Shown here: piece by piece, positions 16,883 to 25,847 of the stretch
Position numbering within the stretch: the stretch's first letter is position 1
Layout: every line of letters starts with the position of its first letter
Assembly: GCA_030425195.1 (NCBI GenBank)
Contig: JAUIAV010000018.1
Coordinates: forward strand, 1 to 64,000
Origin: Gammaproteobacteria bacterium
GTDB lineage: Bacteria > Pseudomonadota > Gammaproteobacteria > Pseudomonadales > Azotimanducaceae
Length of the DNA stretch: 64,000 nt
Direction of reading: 5' to 3'
Notes under the pieces: model-generated
The model's database searches: none
What the model saw: only the letters and a program-made list of their open reading frames with translations
Told to the model about the DNA's origin: nothing
Position numbers and translations under genes: made by a program

Positions 16883-17332
16883 ATGCACCCATCACCGACC
16901 CGCAGAAGCAGCATCGCCGCGCTGCTGACCGGCCTGCTCTGCATCGCAGGTACCGCGCTGGCACTCGACCTTCCGGCGCCCGGTCAGTACGAGGTCACCA
17001 CCACCACGCACTTCAGCGACGGGCTCATGCCGGATACCACCGTCACCACCCAGAACTGCCTGACGGCGGAGGATCTGGAAAGAGATCCAGCCTCCGTGTT
17101 TGCCGGCCTGCCGGAAGGCCGCAGCTGCAGCGTGGACGAGTTCCTCATGGAGGACGGCGTCATCGCCATGCAGATCGCCTGCTCGGCAGAGGACGGAGAC
17201 ATGCGCATGACCGTGGAAGGCAGCTACCAGGACGAGAACTATCAGATGGTCAGCGATGTGGTGATCACCGTCGGCGACGAGACCGTCTCCATGCATTCCA
17301 CCATTGACGGCAAACGTACGGGGGCGTGTTGA
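16883..17332 (+). CDS. Exported DUF3617 family protein
   Basis: 149 residues. The Sec signal peptide is cleaved near TALALDLP. The mature protein begins PGQYEVTTTTHF and contains QNCLTAEDLERDP and a pair of later cysteines (SCSVDEF, IACSAEDGD). This matches the DUF3617 pattern of small periplasmic proteins of unknown role. The ribosome-binding site GGAGAG lies before ATG 16883. Its stop touches the start of the ABC ATPase gene, so it may be co-transcribed with the exporter, but no function is known. Confidence 0.8.
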   Translation: MHPSPTRRSSIAALLTGLLCIAGTALALDLPAPGQYEVTTTTHFSDGLMPDTTVTTQNCLTAEDLERDPASVFAGLPEGRSCSVDEFLMEDGVIAMQIACSAEDGDMRMTVEGSYQDENYQMVSDVVITVGDETVSMHSTIDGKRTGAC

Positions 17333-18291
17333 ATCCGGCGACGGCCGCACCCGGGACCGCCCCCCTTCTCGATCTGACCGGCATCCGGAAGACGCTCGCC
17401 GGCCGGCTGGTGCTCGATGACGTTTCCCTGAGTGTGAACGCCGGGGAAACGGTGGTGCTGCTCGGACCGAACGGTGCGGGCAAAACCACGCTGCTGGGCA
17501 CAGCCTGCGGGCGGATCGCGCCGGACGACGGCCGCGCGAGCCTTGCCGGCGGAGATCCCCGGCGCAATGTCTCCGTGCGGCAGACCCTGGGTTTCGTGCC
17601 GCAGCAGATCGCCCTCTATCCCTACCTCTCCGTGCGGGAGAATCTGGAGGTGTTCGGTCGGATGATGGGCGTGGCCAGGGACGCGCTGAATGCGCGGATC
17701 GAGGAGGCCCTGGCCTGGAGCGGACTCGAGGACCGGGCCCGGGACCGGGTGGACGTCCTCTCGGGCGGGATGCAGCGACGGCTCAACATCGTCGCCAGCG
17801 TGCTGCACCAGCCCGGCCTCATCATGCTCGACGAGCCCACCGTGGGCGTGGACGTCAACGCGCGGGAACGTATTCACGAGCTGCTGCGCCGCCTCAGGGC
17901 GGACGGGCTCGGCATTCTTCTGACCACTCACGATCTCGGGCAGGCGACCACCCTCGCGGACCGGGTGGTCTTTCTGCTGGACGGTCGGGTCCGGCTCGAG
18001 GGTTCGCCGGGAGCATTGATCCGGGACGTTTACGGTGACAGCCGGGAAATCACCATCACGCTCAGCACGATGCCGACCCGCGATCAGCACCTGCGCCTGA
18101 CGGAATCCGGGTTGGCTCCCGTGCACGACGGGCGCACCTGGACGGGCAGCGTGGACCGGGACTTCGACGGCGTCGCCCGGTGGAATCAGAAACTCACCGA
18201 TATGGCACTGACTGCCGCGGAAATCCGGGTCCGGGAGCCGAGCCTGGAAGGCGTCTTCCTGCGGCTGACCGGCGAGGTGCTCAGCCTGTGA
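17326..18291 (+). CDS. ABC transporter ATP-binding protein
   Basis: 321 residues. Walker A is GPNGAGKTT, the Q-loop region is GFVPQQIALYPYLSVREN, the signature is LSGGMQRRLNI and Walker B is LIMLDEPTVGVD, followed by the H-loop TTHDLGQ. The C-terminal 80 residues form an extension common in DrrA/CcmA-like exporter ATPases. GTG 17326 or TTG 17329 is the start; both overlap the DUF3617 stop. Works with the membrane protein encoded next (GTGA overlap). Confidence 0.93.
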   Translation: MLNPATAAPGTAPLLDLTGIRKTLAGRLVLDDVSLSVNAGETVVLLGPNGAGKTTLLGTACGRIAPDDGRASLAGGDPRRNVSVRQTLGFVPQQIALYPYLSVRENLEVFGRMMGVARDALNARIEEALAWSGLEDRARDRVDVLSGGMQRRLNIVASVLHQPGLIMLDEPTVGVDVNARERIHELLRRLRADGLGILLTTHDLGQATTLADRVVFLLDGRVRLEGSPGALIRDVYGDSREITITLSTMPTRDQHLRLTESGLAPVHDGRTWTGSVDRDFDGVARWNQKLTDMALTAAEIRVREPSLEGVFLRLTGEVLSL

Positions 18292-19520
18292 GCCTGGCCA
18301 TCTTCAGAGCCATGCTCCTCGGCCTCCTCCGCGACCGGGGCGCGCTGCTCATGAGCTTTTTCCTGCCGGCCGTCTTCTTCGTGATCATGGCGGAGATTTT
18401 CACCGCCACCACCGGCGAGCGGCTGAACCTGAACCTGGTGGTGCTGGACGAGGTGGAGAGTGAGACCACCACCCGGCTCCTGGATGCGCTGATCGAAAGC
18501 GACGTGCTGACGGTGCTGCCCGAGCGGGGCGCGAGCCGGGAGGACGTGCGCGCGCGCGTCCGGTCGGGCGGCGCGGACATCGGTCTCGTCATCCGTGCCG
18601 ATGCGGAGCCGCTGGAATCCGCCGGCGGTTTCGGCGCGGCACCGCTGCTGGTGGTGGTGGATCCGGCCCGGGGTGTGGCGGAGCCCATGCTCACCGGTCA
18701 GATCCGGCGCGCCTACTTCTCGGCGCTCCCGGACGTGGCCATGGGCAACGTGGTGGCGGAGCTGGAAAACCAGTTCCTCACCCTGGACGAGATCCAGCGG
18801 GAAGAGGTGGACGCGGGCCTCATCGAGATGCGCGAAGACGCAGCCGCCGGCAGAGAGGTGGGCTGGTCCTTCGAGGATCTCCTGGCTAGAGAATCCGTGA
18901 TCAGCGGCGAGGCGCTGAATCTGGTGGCTTACTCCGCCGGGGCTGTGGCTTTCATGTTTCTGCTGTTCGCTTCCGTGCACGGGGCCGTCTCCCTGCTCGA
19001 GGAGGAAGAGACCGGCATTCTCGACCGGGTGCTCGCCGGTCCCGGCGGCATGGGCGTGCTGGTGAACGGCAAGTTTCTCTACGTGGTGGGCCAGGGTCTG
19101 GTACAGGTGACCGTGATCTTCGCCGTGGCCTGGCTCATCTACGGCGTGGACCTGCCGGGACGTCTCGGACCCTGGGCGGTGGTTTCCCTGGCCGCGTCTC
19201 TCGCCTGCGCTGGACTCGCCATGCTGCTCGCCACCGCCTGCCGGACCCGGCGCCAGGCCCAGACCGTTGCGAACACGGTGATCCTGGTGCTTTCCGCGCT
19301 GGGCGGCAGCATGGTGCCTCGGTTTCTGATGCCCGAGTTGCTGAAAGATCTCGGCTGGCTGACTCCCAACACCTGGGCGCTGGAGGCCTACAGCGGCATT
19401 TTCTGGCGTGGCGAGGCCCTGAGGGAGGTGATGCTGCCGGTGGCACTGCTGACGGCCACCGGCATCGTCGGCTGGCTGGCGGCCCGGACGCTCGCCCACC
19501 GGAAAGCCTACGGAGACTAG
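18288..19520 (+). CDS. ABC-2 type transporter permease
   Basis: 410 residues from GTG 18288, which overlaps the ATPase stop (GTGA). One N-terminal membrane segment (LLMSFFLPAVFFVIMAEIF) is followed by a large extracytoplasmic domain of about 200 residues. Five further membrane segments begin at ALNLVAYSAGAVAFMFLLF. This is the YhiH/YbhS-like ABC-2 export fold. With the ATPase it makes a complete exporter of unknown substrate; drug, lipid or polysaccharide export are all known for the family. Its stop overlaps the convergent downstream gene by four bases. Confidence 0.9.
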   Translation: MSLAIFRAMLLGLLRDRGALLMSFFLPAVFFVIMAEIFTATTGERLNLNLVVLDEVESETTTRLLDALIESDVLTVLPERGASREDVRARVRSGGADIGLVIRADAEPLESAGGFGAAPLLVVVDPARGVAEPMLTGQIRRAYFSALPDVAMGNVVAELENQFLTLDEIQREEVDAGLIEMREDAAAGREVGWSFEDLLARESVISGEALNLVAYSAGAVAFMFLLFASVHGAVSLLEEEETGILDRVLAGPGGMGVLVNGKFLYVVGQGLVQVTVIFAVAWLIYGVDLPGRLGPWAVVSLAASLACAGLAMLLATACRTRRQAQTVANTVILVLSALGGSMVPRFLMPELLKDLGWLTPNTWALEAYSGIFWRGEALREVMLPVALLTATGIVGWLAARTLAHRKAYGD

Positions 19521-20074
19521 TCGGAGTCGGGTGACCCGCTCAGGTCCGCCGTCAGGCCTTCCGTATACGATTTCCGGAACATGCCGGAATGCACACTGAG
19601 CAGCATCCCTGCGCCGTCGAAGATCAGCACGTTCGGCACGTCCGGATCGAGCTCGTAAGCCGATGCCCAGACTCCCTCCAGATCGATCAGCACGTTGACT
19701 TCCGGCGGCAGACGCTTCTGCAGTTTCTCCGCCACCGTGTCGAATTCCGTCGGCGCCGTTCTCGGCACGTCCGCCACCCGCACCAGCGGCACGTCCGCAT
19801 CGATCTCACGGATCGCCTGCTCCCAGGGCTTGAGCCGCCGCAGCCGCCTGGCAGAGACGACGATGGCCACCTGCAGCCCATCGAGATCGGTGCTGAGCCC
19901 GCCGGGCTGGCCGTACTGATCGACCAGGGACAGGCTCGATGGATCCACCGCCGCGGCGGCAACGGGCAGACAGAGCAGGAGGCCGGCGGCAAGAAGACGC
20001 CGGAGATGCAGGGAACGGTCAGATTTTCGAATCAAAACGGCTACAATCCACGCCCTCTTATTCCCGGCGAGCAT
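19517..20074 (-). CDS. Putative exported thioredoxin-fold protein
   Basis: 185 residues from ATG 20074; a TTG at 20035 would give a more normal signal peptide (RRLLAAGLLLCLPVAAAAV) and free the promoter of the divergent gene. The mature part has a loose redoxin-like pattern (SLVDQYGQPGGLSTDLDGLQVAIVVSA, NVLIDLEGVWASAYELD, VPNVLIFDGAGML) but no C-x-x-C, so classical disulfide chemistry is unlikely. No close family recognised. Tail-to-tail with the ABC permease gene. Confidence 0.6.
   Translation of the reverse strand: MLAGNKRAWIVAVLIRKSDRSLHLRRLLAAGLLLCLPVAAAAVDPSSLSLVDQYGQPGGLSTDLDGLQVAIVVSARRLRRLKPWEQAIREIDADVPLVRVADVPRTAPTEFDTVAEKLQKRLPPEVNVLIDLEGVWASAYELDPDVPNVLIFDGAGMLLSVHSGMFRKSYTEGLTADLSGSPDSD
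20042..20047 (+). promoter_or_regulatory. Candidate -10 element of the glycosyltransferase operon
   Basis: TACAAT, five of six consensus, lies 42 bases before the first possible start at 20084. No good -35 is seen 16-18 bases upstream. The element falls inside the N-terminal codons of the divergent gene if that gene starts at 20074, which is an argument for the shorter start at 20035. Confidence 0.4.
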
Positions 20075-20089
20075 AGCGCGTGAGTGAAC

Positions 20090-21184
20090 ATGACGCCTAG
20101 TGTGCAGTTATCCATCGTGGTGCCTACCTTCAACGAGGCCGCCAATCTGTCCGTGCTGGTGGAGCGGATCGGCGTGGCCATGGGCGATGTGAACTGGGAA
20201 GTCATCTTCGTGGATGACGACTCACCGGACGGGACGGCGGCAGAGGCCCGCCGGCTCGGCCGGGAGAACGGCCGGGTGCGCTGCCTGCAGCGGATCGACC
20301 GGCGCGGCCTCTCCTCCGCCTGCATCGAAGGCATGCTGGCGTCCAGCGCGCCCTGCATCGCCGTCATGGACGCAGATCTGCAGCACGACGAGCGTCTGCT
20401 GCCGACGATGTACGATACCCTCACGAACGAGGACCTGGATGTGGTGGTAGGCAGCCGCCATGTCGCCGGAGGCGATGCCGAGGCGTTCTCCGATGACCGG
20501 GCCCGGAAGTCCGAGCTCGCCACCCGGCTGTCCCGGATGGTGGTGCCGGAAGAGCTGCTGGATCCCATGAGCGGGTTTTTCATGATCCGCCGGGAAGCTT
20601 TCGAAGCCTGCATGCGCAACCTGTCCGGCATCGGCTTCAAGATCCTCATGGATCTGTTCGCTTCGGCGCCACAGCCGCTGCGCTTCCGCGAGCTGCCCTA
20701 CTCCTTCGGCGAACGTCATGCCGGTGAATCCAAGCTCGACAATCAGGCGATCTGGGATTACGGCATGCTGCTGCTCGACAAGCTGGTGGGCCGCTGGGTG
20801 CCCGTCCGTTTCGTCGCCTTCATCGCCGTGGGCGGCATCGGCGTCTTCGTTCACATGGCCATGCTCGCAGGCCTCTACCAGGCGCTGGACTACGGATTCG
20901 TCACCGCACAGGTGTGGGCCACGCTGGTTGCCATGACCGTCAATTTCGTGATCAACAATCTGATCACCTACCGGGATCTGCAGCTCAAGGGCTGGGACTG
21001 GCTGAAGGGCTGGATCTCCTTCGTGCTGGCCTGCTCCGTGGGTGCCGTGGCCAACGTCGGAGTGGCCGGGTATCTCTTCGCCGGCGATACCGGCTGGTTC
21101 CTGGCGGGACTTGCCGGCATCGTGGTGGGTGCGGTGTGGAACTATGCCATTACCCAGCTCTATACCTGGCGTGCGGCCAGCTGA
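20090..21184 (+). CDS. Family 2 glycosyltransferase (polyprenyl-phosphate sugar synthase) fused to GtrA domain
   Basis: 364 residues from ATG 20090; GTG 20084 is also in frame. The N-terminal GT-A domain reads LSIVVPTFNEAANLS, IFVDDDSPDGT and MDADLQHDE (the DxD metal site), like dolichol-phosphate mannosyltransferase. After residue 230 come four membrane segments (VRFVAFIAVGGIGVFVHMAML and following) typical of GtrA. It should load a sugar onto undecaprenyl phosphate at the inner membrane and help flip it. The next gene, an ArnT-like transferase, would be the user of that lipid-linked sugar. Confidence 0.9.
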   Translation: MTPSVQLSIVVPTFNEAANLSVLVERIGVAMGDVNWEVIFVDDDSPDGTAAEARRLGRENGRVRCLQRIDRRGLSSACIEGMLASSAPCIAVMDADLQHDERLLPTMYDTLTNEDLDVVVGSRHVAGGDAEAFSDDRARKSELATRLSRMVVPEELLDPMSGFFMIRREAFEACMRNLSGIGFKILMDLFASAPQPLRFRELPYSFGERHAGESKLDNQAIWDYGMLLLDKLVGRWVPVRFVAFIAVGGIGVFVHMAMLAGLYQALDYGFVTAQVWATLVAMTVNFVINNLITYRDLQLKGWDWLKGWISFVLACSVGAVANVGVAGYLFAGDTGWFLAGLAGIVVGAVWNYAITQLYTWRAAS

Positions 21185-22727
21185 CCCGGCCGGACCCACC
21201 GTCTTGACCGACCGTTCCACGGCCAGCTACCCCCTCTGGGCGTTCTGCATCGCGGTGAAGCTCGTGATCTTCGCCGCAGCCGGCCGCGAGTACGGCTATC
21301 TCTCGGACGAGCTCTATTTTCTCGACGCTGCCGGTCATCTCGCCGCCGGCTATGTGGACTTTCCGCCCATGATCGCCTGGGTTCTGGCGGCGCTCACCGG
21401 GCTGTTCGGCTCGGATCTGCTCGTGCTGCGTGGTTTCGCCTGTCTGCTCGGCATCGGCGTGACCCTGATCAGCGTGGACATCGTCCGGCTCCTCGGCGGC
21501 CGTTCCACGGCTCAGTGGCTGACCGCAGTGGTGGTGCTGTTCGCACCGGCGTTTCTCTCCGTGCAATCCATTCTCACCATGAACGTGCTGGACCAGCTCT
21601 GGTGGGCGGCAGGATTCTGGCTGCTGATCCGTTACCTCGGAACCGATCGGGCGGTGTTCGTTTACGGCCTCGGCGTCATCTATGGACTGGCGCTGCTGAC
21701 CAAACTGGCCATACCCGCCTGGTTTCTGGCTCTGGCCGCCGCAGTGCTCGTCTATCGACGCGATCTTCTGACCCGGCGGGAGGTCTGGGGCGCTGTCGTC
21801 ATCATGATCGTCCTCTTCAGCCCTTTCCTTTCATGGCAGATCGGCAACGACTGGCCGTTCATCGATTTCGTGCGCGCCTACAACGCCGAATCGCCCGAGG
21901 CCATGGTGATCGACCAGCCCCTGTTCGGCCTGATCACCACCATGAATCCCCCTTTCATCCTCATCTGGCTGCCCGGTCTCATCTACGGTCTGATCGCGGT
22001 GAATCCCGTGATCCGGCTGCTGGGGACGGCGGCGGCGATCTGCCTGGCTCTCTTCCTGCTTGCCGGCGTGAAGTTCTACTTCGCCACGCCGCTGTTCATT
22101 CTGTTCAGCGGCTTCGGCGCCCTGCTGTGGGAGCGCTGGCTCGACGCGCGAACCGGACTGCGGCGCGGTTTCGTCGTCGGCATGGCGGCCTCCGGGCTGA
22201 TGTCCATCCCTATCGCCGCGCCCGTGCTGCCCCCTGCCATTCTGCAGCAGGCGGCCGATTTCATCCGGGATGGGGAACAGGGCCGTCAGGGGACGGAACC
22301 GGCCCCCATGGGCCGCTACTTCCCCCACTTTGCCGAGATGCACGCCTGGCCGGAGCTGACCGCAGCGGTCGTCCGACAGTATCAGGCGATTCCCGGGACC
22401 GAGCGCACAGACGTGAAGCTGCTGGCCGCCTTCTTCGGTCAGGCCGGTGCGCTGAATCAGCTGGACGGCGGCAGGCTGCCGGTGGCCCAGTCCGGTCATG
22501 TGAACTATCACCTCTGGAACCGGGGCGAGACTTTCGAGGACGTGATCGCCATCGGCTTCGCAGCCGAACTCCTCGACTCGCTCTTCGAAGAGGTCACCGT
22601 GCTGGAGACCTTCACCTGCCGCCGCTGCATGGCCAGGGAGAACGGATTGATCATCGCCAGGGCGCGAACCCCGAAAGTCAGTCCTGAGGCGCTCCGCGAG
22701 CAGATACGCCGTTACTACTTTTTCTGA
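21171..22727 (+). CDS. ArnT-like membrane glycosyltransferase (GT39/GT83, PMT_2 type)
   Basis: 518 residues from GTG 21171, overlapping the previous gene; TTG 21204 is the alternative and starts closer to the first membrane segment. Many hydrophobic helices. The first periplasmic loop has GYLSDELYFLDAAGHLAAGY and DFPPMIAWV, matching the acidic catalytic loop of GT-C transferases (D-E near the first helix, then PP). The C-terminal 150 residues are a soluble periplasmic domain. It likely transfers a sugar from undecaprenyl phosphate to lipid or protein on the outer face of the inner membrane. Confidence 0.87.
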   Translation: MRPADPAGPTVLTDRSTASYPLWAFCIAVKLVIFAAAGREYGYLSDELYFLDAAGHLAAGYVDFPPMIAWVLAALTGLFGSDLLVLRGFACLLGIGVTLISVDIVRLLGGRSTAQWLTAVVVLFAPAFLSVQSILTMNVLDQLWWAAGFWLLIRYLGTDRAVFVYGLGVIYGLALLTKLAIPAWFLALAAAVLVYRRDLLTRREVWGAVVIMIVLFSPFLSWQIGNDWPFIDFVRAYNAESPEAMVIDQPLFGLITTMNPPFILIWLPGLIYGLIAVNPVIRLLGTAAAICLALFLLAGVKFYFATPLFILFSGFGALLWERWLDARTGLRRGFVVGMAASGLMSIPIAAPVLPPAILQQAADFIRDGEQGRQGTEPAPMGRYFPHFAEMHAWPELTAAVVRQYQAIPGTERTDVKLLAAFFGQAGALNQLDGGRLPVAQSGHVNYHLWNRGETFEDVIAIGFAAELLDSLFEEVTVLETFTCRRCMARENGLIIARARTPKVSPEALREQIRRYYFF

Positions 22728-23020
22728 TGTCCCAAGGCCGGTCCGCTTCCTCTGAGACGCGCACCGTCACGGGGCGGGATCGGCGCCGATTGATCCCGGG
22801 GAATTTCACTGTCAAATCAAATGGTTCTGTCAGGGTCTGTATGCAAGTGTTTTACGGGACGGCGATTACGAGGGATAATCAGCGCCATAAAGCAGCCTTG
22901 CCTGTGAAGTCAGTTGACAAGGTAATTGCGACCATTCATCGCTCCGGACGCCGCGGCACCGGGCGTTTCGGGTAATACCGGCCTGGCGGAAAGCCGGGCA
23001 CTTTGGAGAGGTCATCACCG
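22728..23020 (+). promoter_or_regulatory. Leader and promoter region upstream of crtE
   Basis: The longest gene-free stretch in the window, and more AT-rich than its neighbours. A hairpin CGGGATC / GATCCCG (22775-22798, 10-base loop) follows the glycosyltransferase gene but lacks a T-run. TTTACG (22851-22856), a 17-base spacer and GATAAT (22874-22879) form a good sigma-70 promoter candidate. A perfect TTGACA at 22914-22919 has no convincing -10. The crtE ribosome-binding site GGAGAGG is at 23005-23011. Confidence 0.5.
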
Positions 23021-23965
23021 TTGAGTGAGGCAAAAGCGGATACGGCAGACTATCCGGAACAGTTCAGAGGGATTCGCCGCCAGATCGATCGTCGCCTTGA
23101 CGAGATCGCACCCGACATCAGCGGCTGCGCTCCCCGGCTGAAAGCTTCCATCCGCTACAGCCTGCTCGACAGCGGCAAACGACTTCGCCCGCTGATCGCC
23201 GTGCTGACGGCAGAAGCCCTCGGTGGCCAGGCCGCCCGGGCGCTGGATGCCGCCTGCGCCATCGAAATGGTGCACACCGCTTCGCTCATGGTCGACGACC
23301 TGCCATGCATGGACAACGCCAGCCAGCGCCGCGGGAAACCGGCCAATCACATAGCCCATGGAGAGGACATCGCCATCCTGGGCAGCATCACGCTGATCAG
23401 CGACGCTTTCGGTCTCATCGCCGCCGACGCCCATCTCCCCGCGGACGTGAAGGTGGATCTGATCCACGCACTGTCCACCGCCATCGGTACCGATGGGCTC
23501 TGTGCAGGCCAGGAACGGGATCTCCGTGAGATCAACGATCACGCCGATGCGGAAGCGCTGGCTCAGCTGCAGTCGCAGAAAACGGGGGCTCTGTTCGTCC
23601 TCTGCCTGGAAGCCGGGGCGAGAATTGCCGGTCTCGAGCGCGACGCGCTCGAACCTCTGCGAGCCTTCGGCACCCATGCCGGACTCGCCTTCCAGATCCT
23701 CGACGACCTGCTCGACGCGGTGGGCCACAGTGCCGTCACCGGCAAGGATCAGGGTGCGGACCTGGGCAAGCAGACCTACGCCGCCATCATGACGCTGGAT
23801 GAAGCGGAAGCCCGGGCGGAGCGGGAAGTCTCAGAAGCCCTGGCTGCACTGGAACCTGCCGGCATCGATCCGGAACCTTTTGCCGCCTTTCTGAACCTGG
23901 TGCTTCAGGCCTATCAGAGCCAGCTTGATCCGGGTCAGGCGCGGCAGGCCGGCGCGGGTCTATAA
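23021..23965 (+). CDS. crtE: Geranylgeranyl/farnesyl diphosphate synthase, CrtE-like
   Basis: 314 residues from TTG 23021, chosen because GGAGAGG lies about nine bases upstream; TTG 23003 is also in frame. The first aspartate-rich motif is VDDLPCMDNASQRRGKP and the second FQILDDLLDAVG. The residues before the first motif (MVHTASLM) and the downstream AHGEDIAILG resemble CrtE of Pantoea rather than IspA, so a C20 product is likely. It supplies precursor for carotenoid synthesis and is followed 38 bases later by crtZ. An FPP synthase role cannot be excluded. Confidence 0.85.
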   Translation: MSEAKADTADYPEQFRGIRRQIDRRLDEIAPDISGCAPRLKASIRYSLLDSGKRLRPLIAVLTAEALGGQAARALDAACAIEMVHTASLMVDDLPCMDNASQRRGKPANHIAHGEDIAILGSITLISDAFGLIAADAHLPADVKVDLIHALSTAIGTDGLCAGQERDLREINDHADAEALAQLQSQKTGALFVLCLEAGARIAGLERDALEPLRAFGTHAGLAFQILDDLLDAVGHSAVTGKDQGADLGKQTYAAIMTLDEAEARAEREVSEALAALEPAGIDPEPFAAFLNLVLQAYQSQLDPGQARQAGAGL

Positions 23966-24007
23966 TTCCCAGGCATGATTCCGAGCCCAGCCGGTCAGTT
24001 CAGTTGA
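23961..24007 (+). promoter_or_regulatory. Possible crtZ internal promoter and 10-codon leader ORF
   Basis: A perfect TATAAT (23961-23966) overlaps the crtE stop codon, but no good -35 lies 16-18 bases upstream. Just downstream, ATG 23975 opens a 10-codon frame (MIPSPAGQFS) whose TGA (24005-24007) overlaps the crtZ TTG start as TTGA. crtZ itself has no Shine-Dalgarno sequence, so coupling through the mini-ORF is conceivable. Confidence 0.3.
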
Positions 24008-24492
24008 ATATTCTCATCAACACCCTGTGTTTCTTCGGTGCCCTGGCCTTCATGGAGGGCGTGGCCTATTTCGCCCATAAGTACGTGATGCACGGTTTCG
24101 GCTGGTTCCTCCACGAGTCTCACCATCGCCCGCGCGAAGGCCTCTTCGAGCTGAACGATCTCTATGCGTTCATCTTCGCCATTCCCTCGATCGTGCTCAT
24201 CTGGTTCGGTACCAACGGCCATCCCTGGGCACTCTGGATGGGGCTGGGTGTGGCCGGTTACGGTGCCATCTACTTCGGCTTTCACGACGTGATCGTGCAC
24301 CGGCGCATTCATCACAACTGGCGTCCGAAGAGCAGATACATGCAGCGGATCGTCCACGCGCACCGGCTGCATCATGCCCTGGAGGAAAAGGAAGGCGCCG
24401 TCTCCTTCGGATTCATCTACGCACCGCCGGTTCCCGTGCTGCGGGCTGAGATGAAGGCGATCGAAGCTGAGCGGGCAGCGACCGCAGGCTGA
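24004..24492 (+). CDS. crtZ: Beta-carotene 3-hydroxylase
   Basis: 162 residues, the normal length of bacterial CrtZ. The di-iron histidine clusters are all present: HKYVMH (His25, His30), HESHH (His37, 40, 41), HDVIVHRRIHH (His94 to His104) and HAHRLHH (His118 to His124), set between four membrane segments. It converts beta-carotene to zeaxanthin through beta-cryptoxanthin. The only start is TTG 24004. It follows crtE and faces the end of the crtYIB-led gene run. Confidence 0.95.
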   Translation: MNILINTLCFFGALAFMEGVAYFAHKYVMHGFGWFLHESHHRPREGLFELNDLYAFIFAIPSIVLIWFGTNGHPWALWMGLGVAGYGAIYFGFHDVIVHRRIHHNWRPKSRYMQRIVHAHRLHHALEEKEGAVSFGFIYAPPVPVLRAEMKAIEAERAATAG

Positions 24493-24496
24493 CAAG

Positions 24497-25837
24497 TCAG
24501 ACAGCGGCTTCGAGCACCTCCGCCGTTGCCGCGAAGAGCCGGTCTATCTCTTCCGGGCTCGAAATATAGGGCGGAGCAAACTGCAGCGTGTCGCCGCCGC
24601 AGCGCACGTAGAAGCCTTTCTCCCAGAGCGCCAGAGAGAGTTCGAAAGGCCGTCGGGCAGGCTCGCCGGGATAGGGTTCGATCTGAATTGCTCCGGCCAG
24701 ACCCAGATTGCGGATGTCGGTGACGAACGGCAGCTGCTTGAGCCCGTGCAGGCGGTTTTCGAAGTGCGGTGCCAGTGCCTGTACCCTGGCCGGCATGTCG
24801 TCCTGCTCGAAGATGTCGAGCGCGGCCAGGGCCGCCGCGCAGGCGAGCGGATGGGCGGAGTAGGTGTAGCCGTGCGGGAACTCGATGGCGTATTCCGGTC
24901 CGCCATTGTCCATGAACGTCTCATAGATTCCGGAGCGCGCAAGCACCGCACCCATGGGGACATTGCCATTGGTGAGGATCTTCGCCAGATTCATGATGTC
25001 CGGCGTCACCTCGAAATAGTCCGCCGCAAAAGGCTCGCCCAGACGGCCGAAGCCGGTGATCACCTCATCGAAAATCAGCAGGATGTCGTGTGCATCGCAG
25101 AGCGCCCGCAGGCGCTGCAGATATCCCTTCGGCGGCGGGAGCACGCCGGCCGACCCGGCCATGGGTTCGAGAATCACCGCGGCGATGTTGCTCGCGTCAT
25201 GCAGCGCAATCAGATCTTCCAGGGCATCGGCCAGCTCCGCCCCCTTCTCAGGCTCGCCCCGGCTGAACGCGTTCTCCGGCAGTACCGTGTGCGGCAGGTG
25301 ATCGGCATCGATCAGCTGACCGTAGAGCTTCCGGTTCGGCCCGATACCCCCCAGGCTCGTTCCGCCGAGGTTGACCCCGTGATAAGACCGGGCGCGGCCG
25401 ATGAGCTTGGTTTTCTGCGGCTGACCTTTCAGCCGCCAGTAGGCCCGCGCCATCTTCAGCGAGGTATCCGCTGCTTCGGAGCCGGAATTCACGAAAAAGG
25501 CATAGTCGAGACCGTCCGGCGCCATGGCAGTGAGCCGGTTCGCCAGTTCGAAGGCCATCGGATGACCGAACTGGAACGGCGGTGCGTAGTCGAGCTCGGT
25601 GAGCTGCCTTGCCACCGCTGCCGCGATCTCCGGCCGGCCGTGCCCATAGGGCGTGCACCAGAGCCCGGAGAGACCATCGAAGATCCGGCGTCCGTCCGCA
25701 TCGATCAGCTCGGTGCCGGCGGCCCCCGCCACCATGCGCGGCGCATTCTTGAAATGCCGGTTGCCCGTATAAGGCATCCAGAAAGCTTCCAGATCTTCCC
25801 GGGAGAGTTGAGCCCCCTTCCGTTGTGCTTCACTCAT
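24497..25837 (-). CDS. Class III aminotransferase (omega-amino acid:pyruvate type)
   Basis: 446 residues. Fold type I PLP enzyme: NSGSEAADTSLKMARAYWR binds the cofactor phosphate, LLIFDEVITGFGR holds Asp257, and the Schiff-base lysine is Lys286 in LAKILTNG. The nearest group I recognise is beta-alanine/omega-amino acid:pyruvate aminotransferase. It would interconvert an amine or omega-amino acid and a ketone or semialdehyde. Last gene of the long minus-strand run; it starts 10 bases after the DUF2955 gene stop. Confidence 0.88.
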   Translation of the reverse strand: MSEAQRKGAQLSREDLEAFWMPYTGNRHFKNAPRMVAGAAGTELIDADGRRIFDGLSGLWCTPYGHGRPEIAAAVARQLTELDYAPPFQFGHPMAFELANRLTAMAPDGLDYAFFVNSGSEAADTSLKMARAYWRLKGQPQKTKLIGRARSYHGVNLGGTSLGGIGPNRKLYGQLIDADHLPHTVLPENAFSRGEPEKGAELADALEDLIALHDASNIAAVILEPMAGSAGVLPPPKGYLQRLRALCDAHDILLIFDEVITGFGRLGEPFAADYFEVTPDIMNLAKILTNGNVPMGAVLARSGIYETFMDNGGPEYAIEFPHGYTYSAHPLACAAALAALDIFEQDDMPARVQALAPHFENRLHGLKQLPFVTDIRNLGLAGAIQIEPYPGEPARRPFELSLALWEKGFYVRCGGDTLQFAPPYISSPEEIDRLFAATAEVLEAAV

Positions 25838-25847
25838 GCGCGCTCAC

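Noticed and set aside
22775-22798. Hairpin after the ArnT-like gene as intrinsic terminator
   Set aside because: Seven-base stem but no T-run after it; noted only within the leader description.
22727-22975. 82-codon frame starting on the glycosyltransferase stop (TGATG)
   Set aside because: Composition is basic and low in hydrophobic residues, no family resemblance, and it spans the promoter and hairpin elements upstream of crtE.
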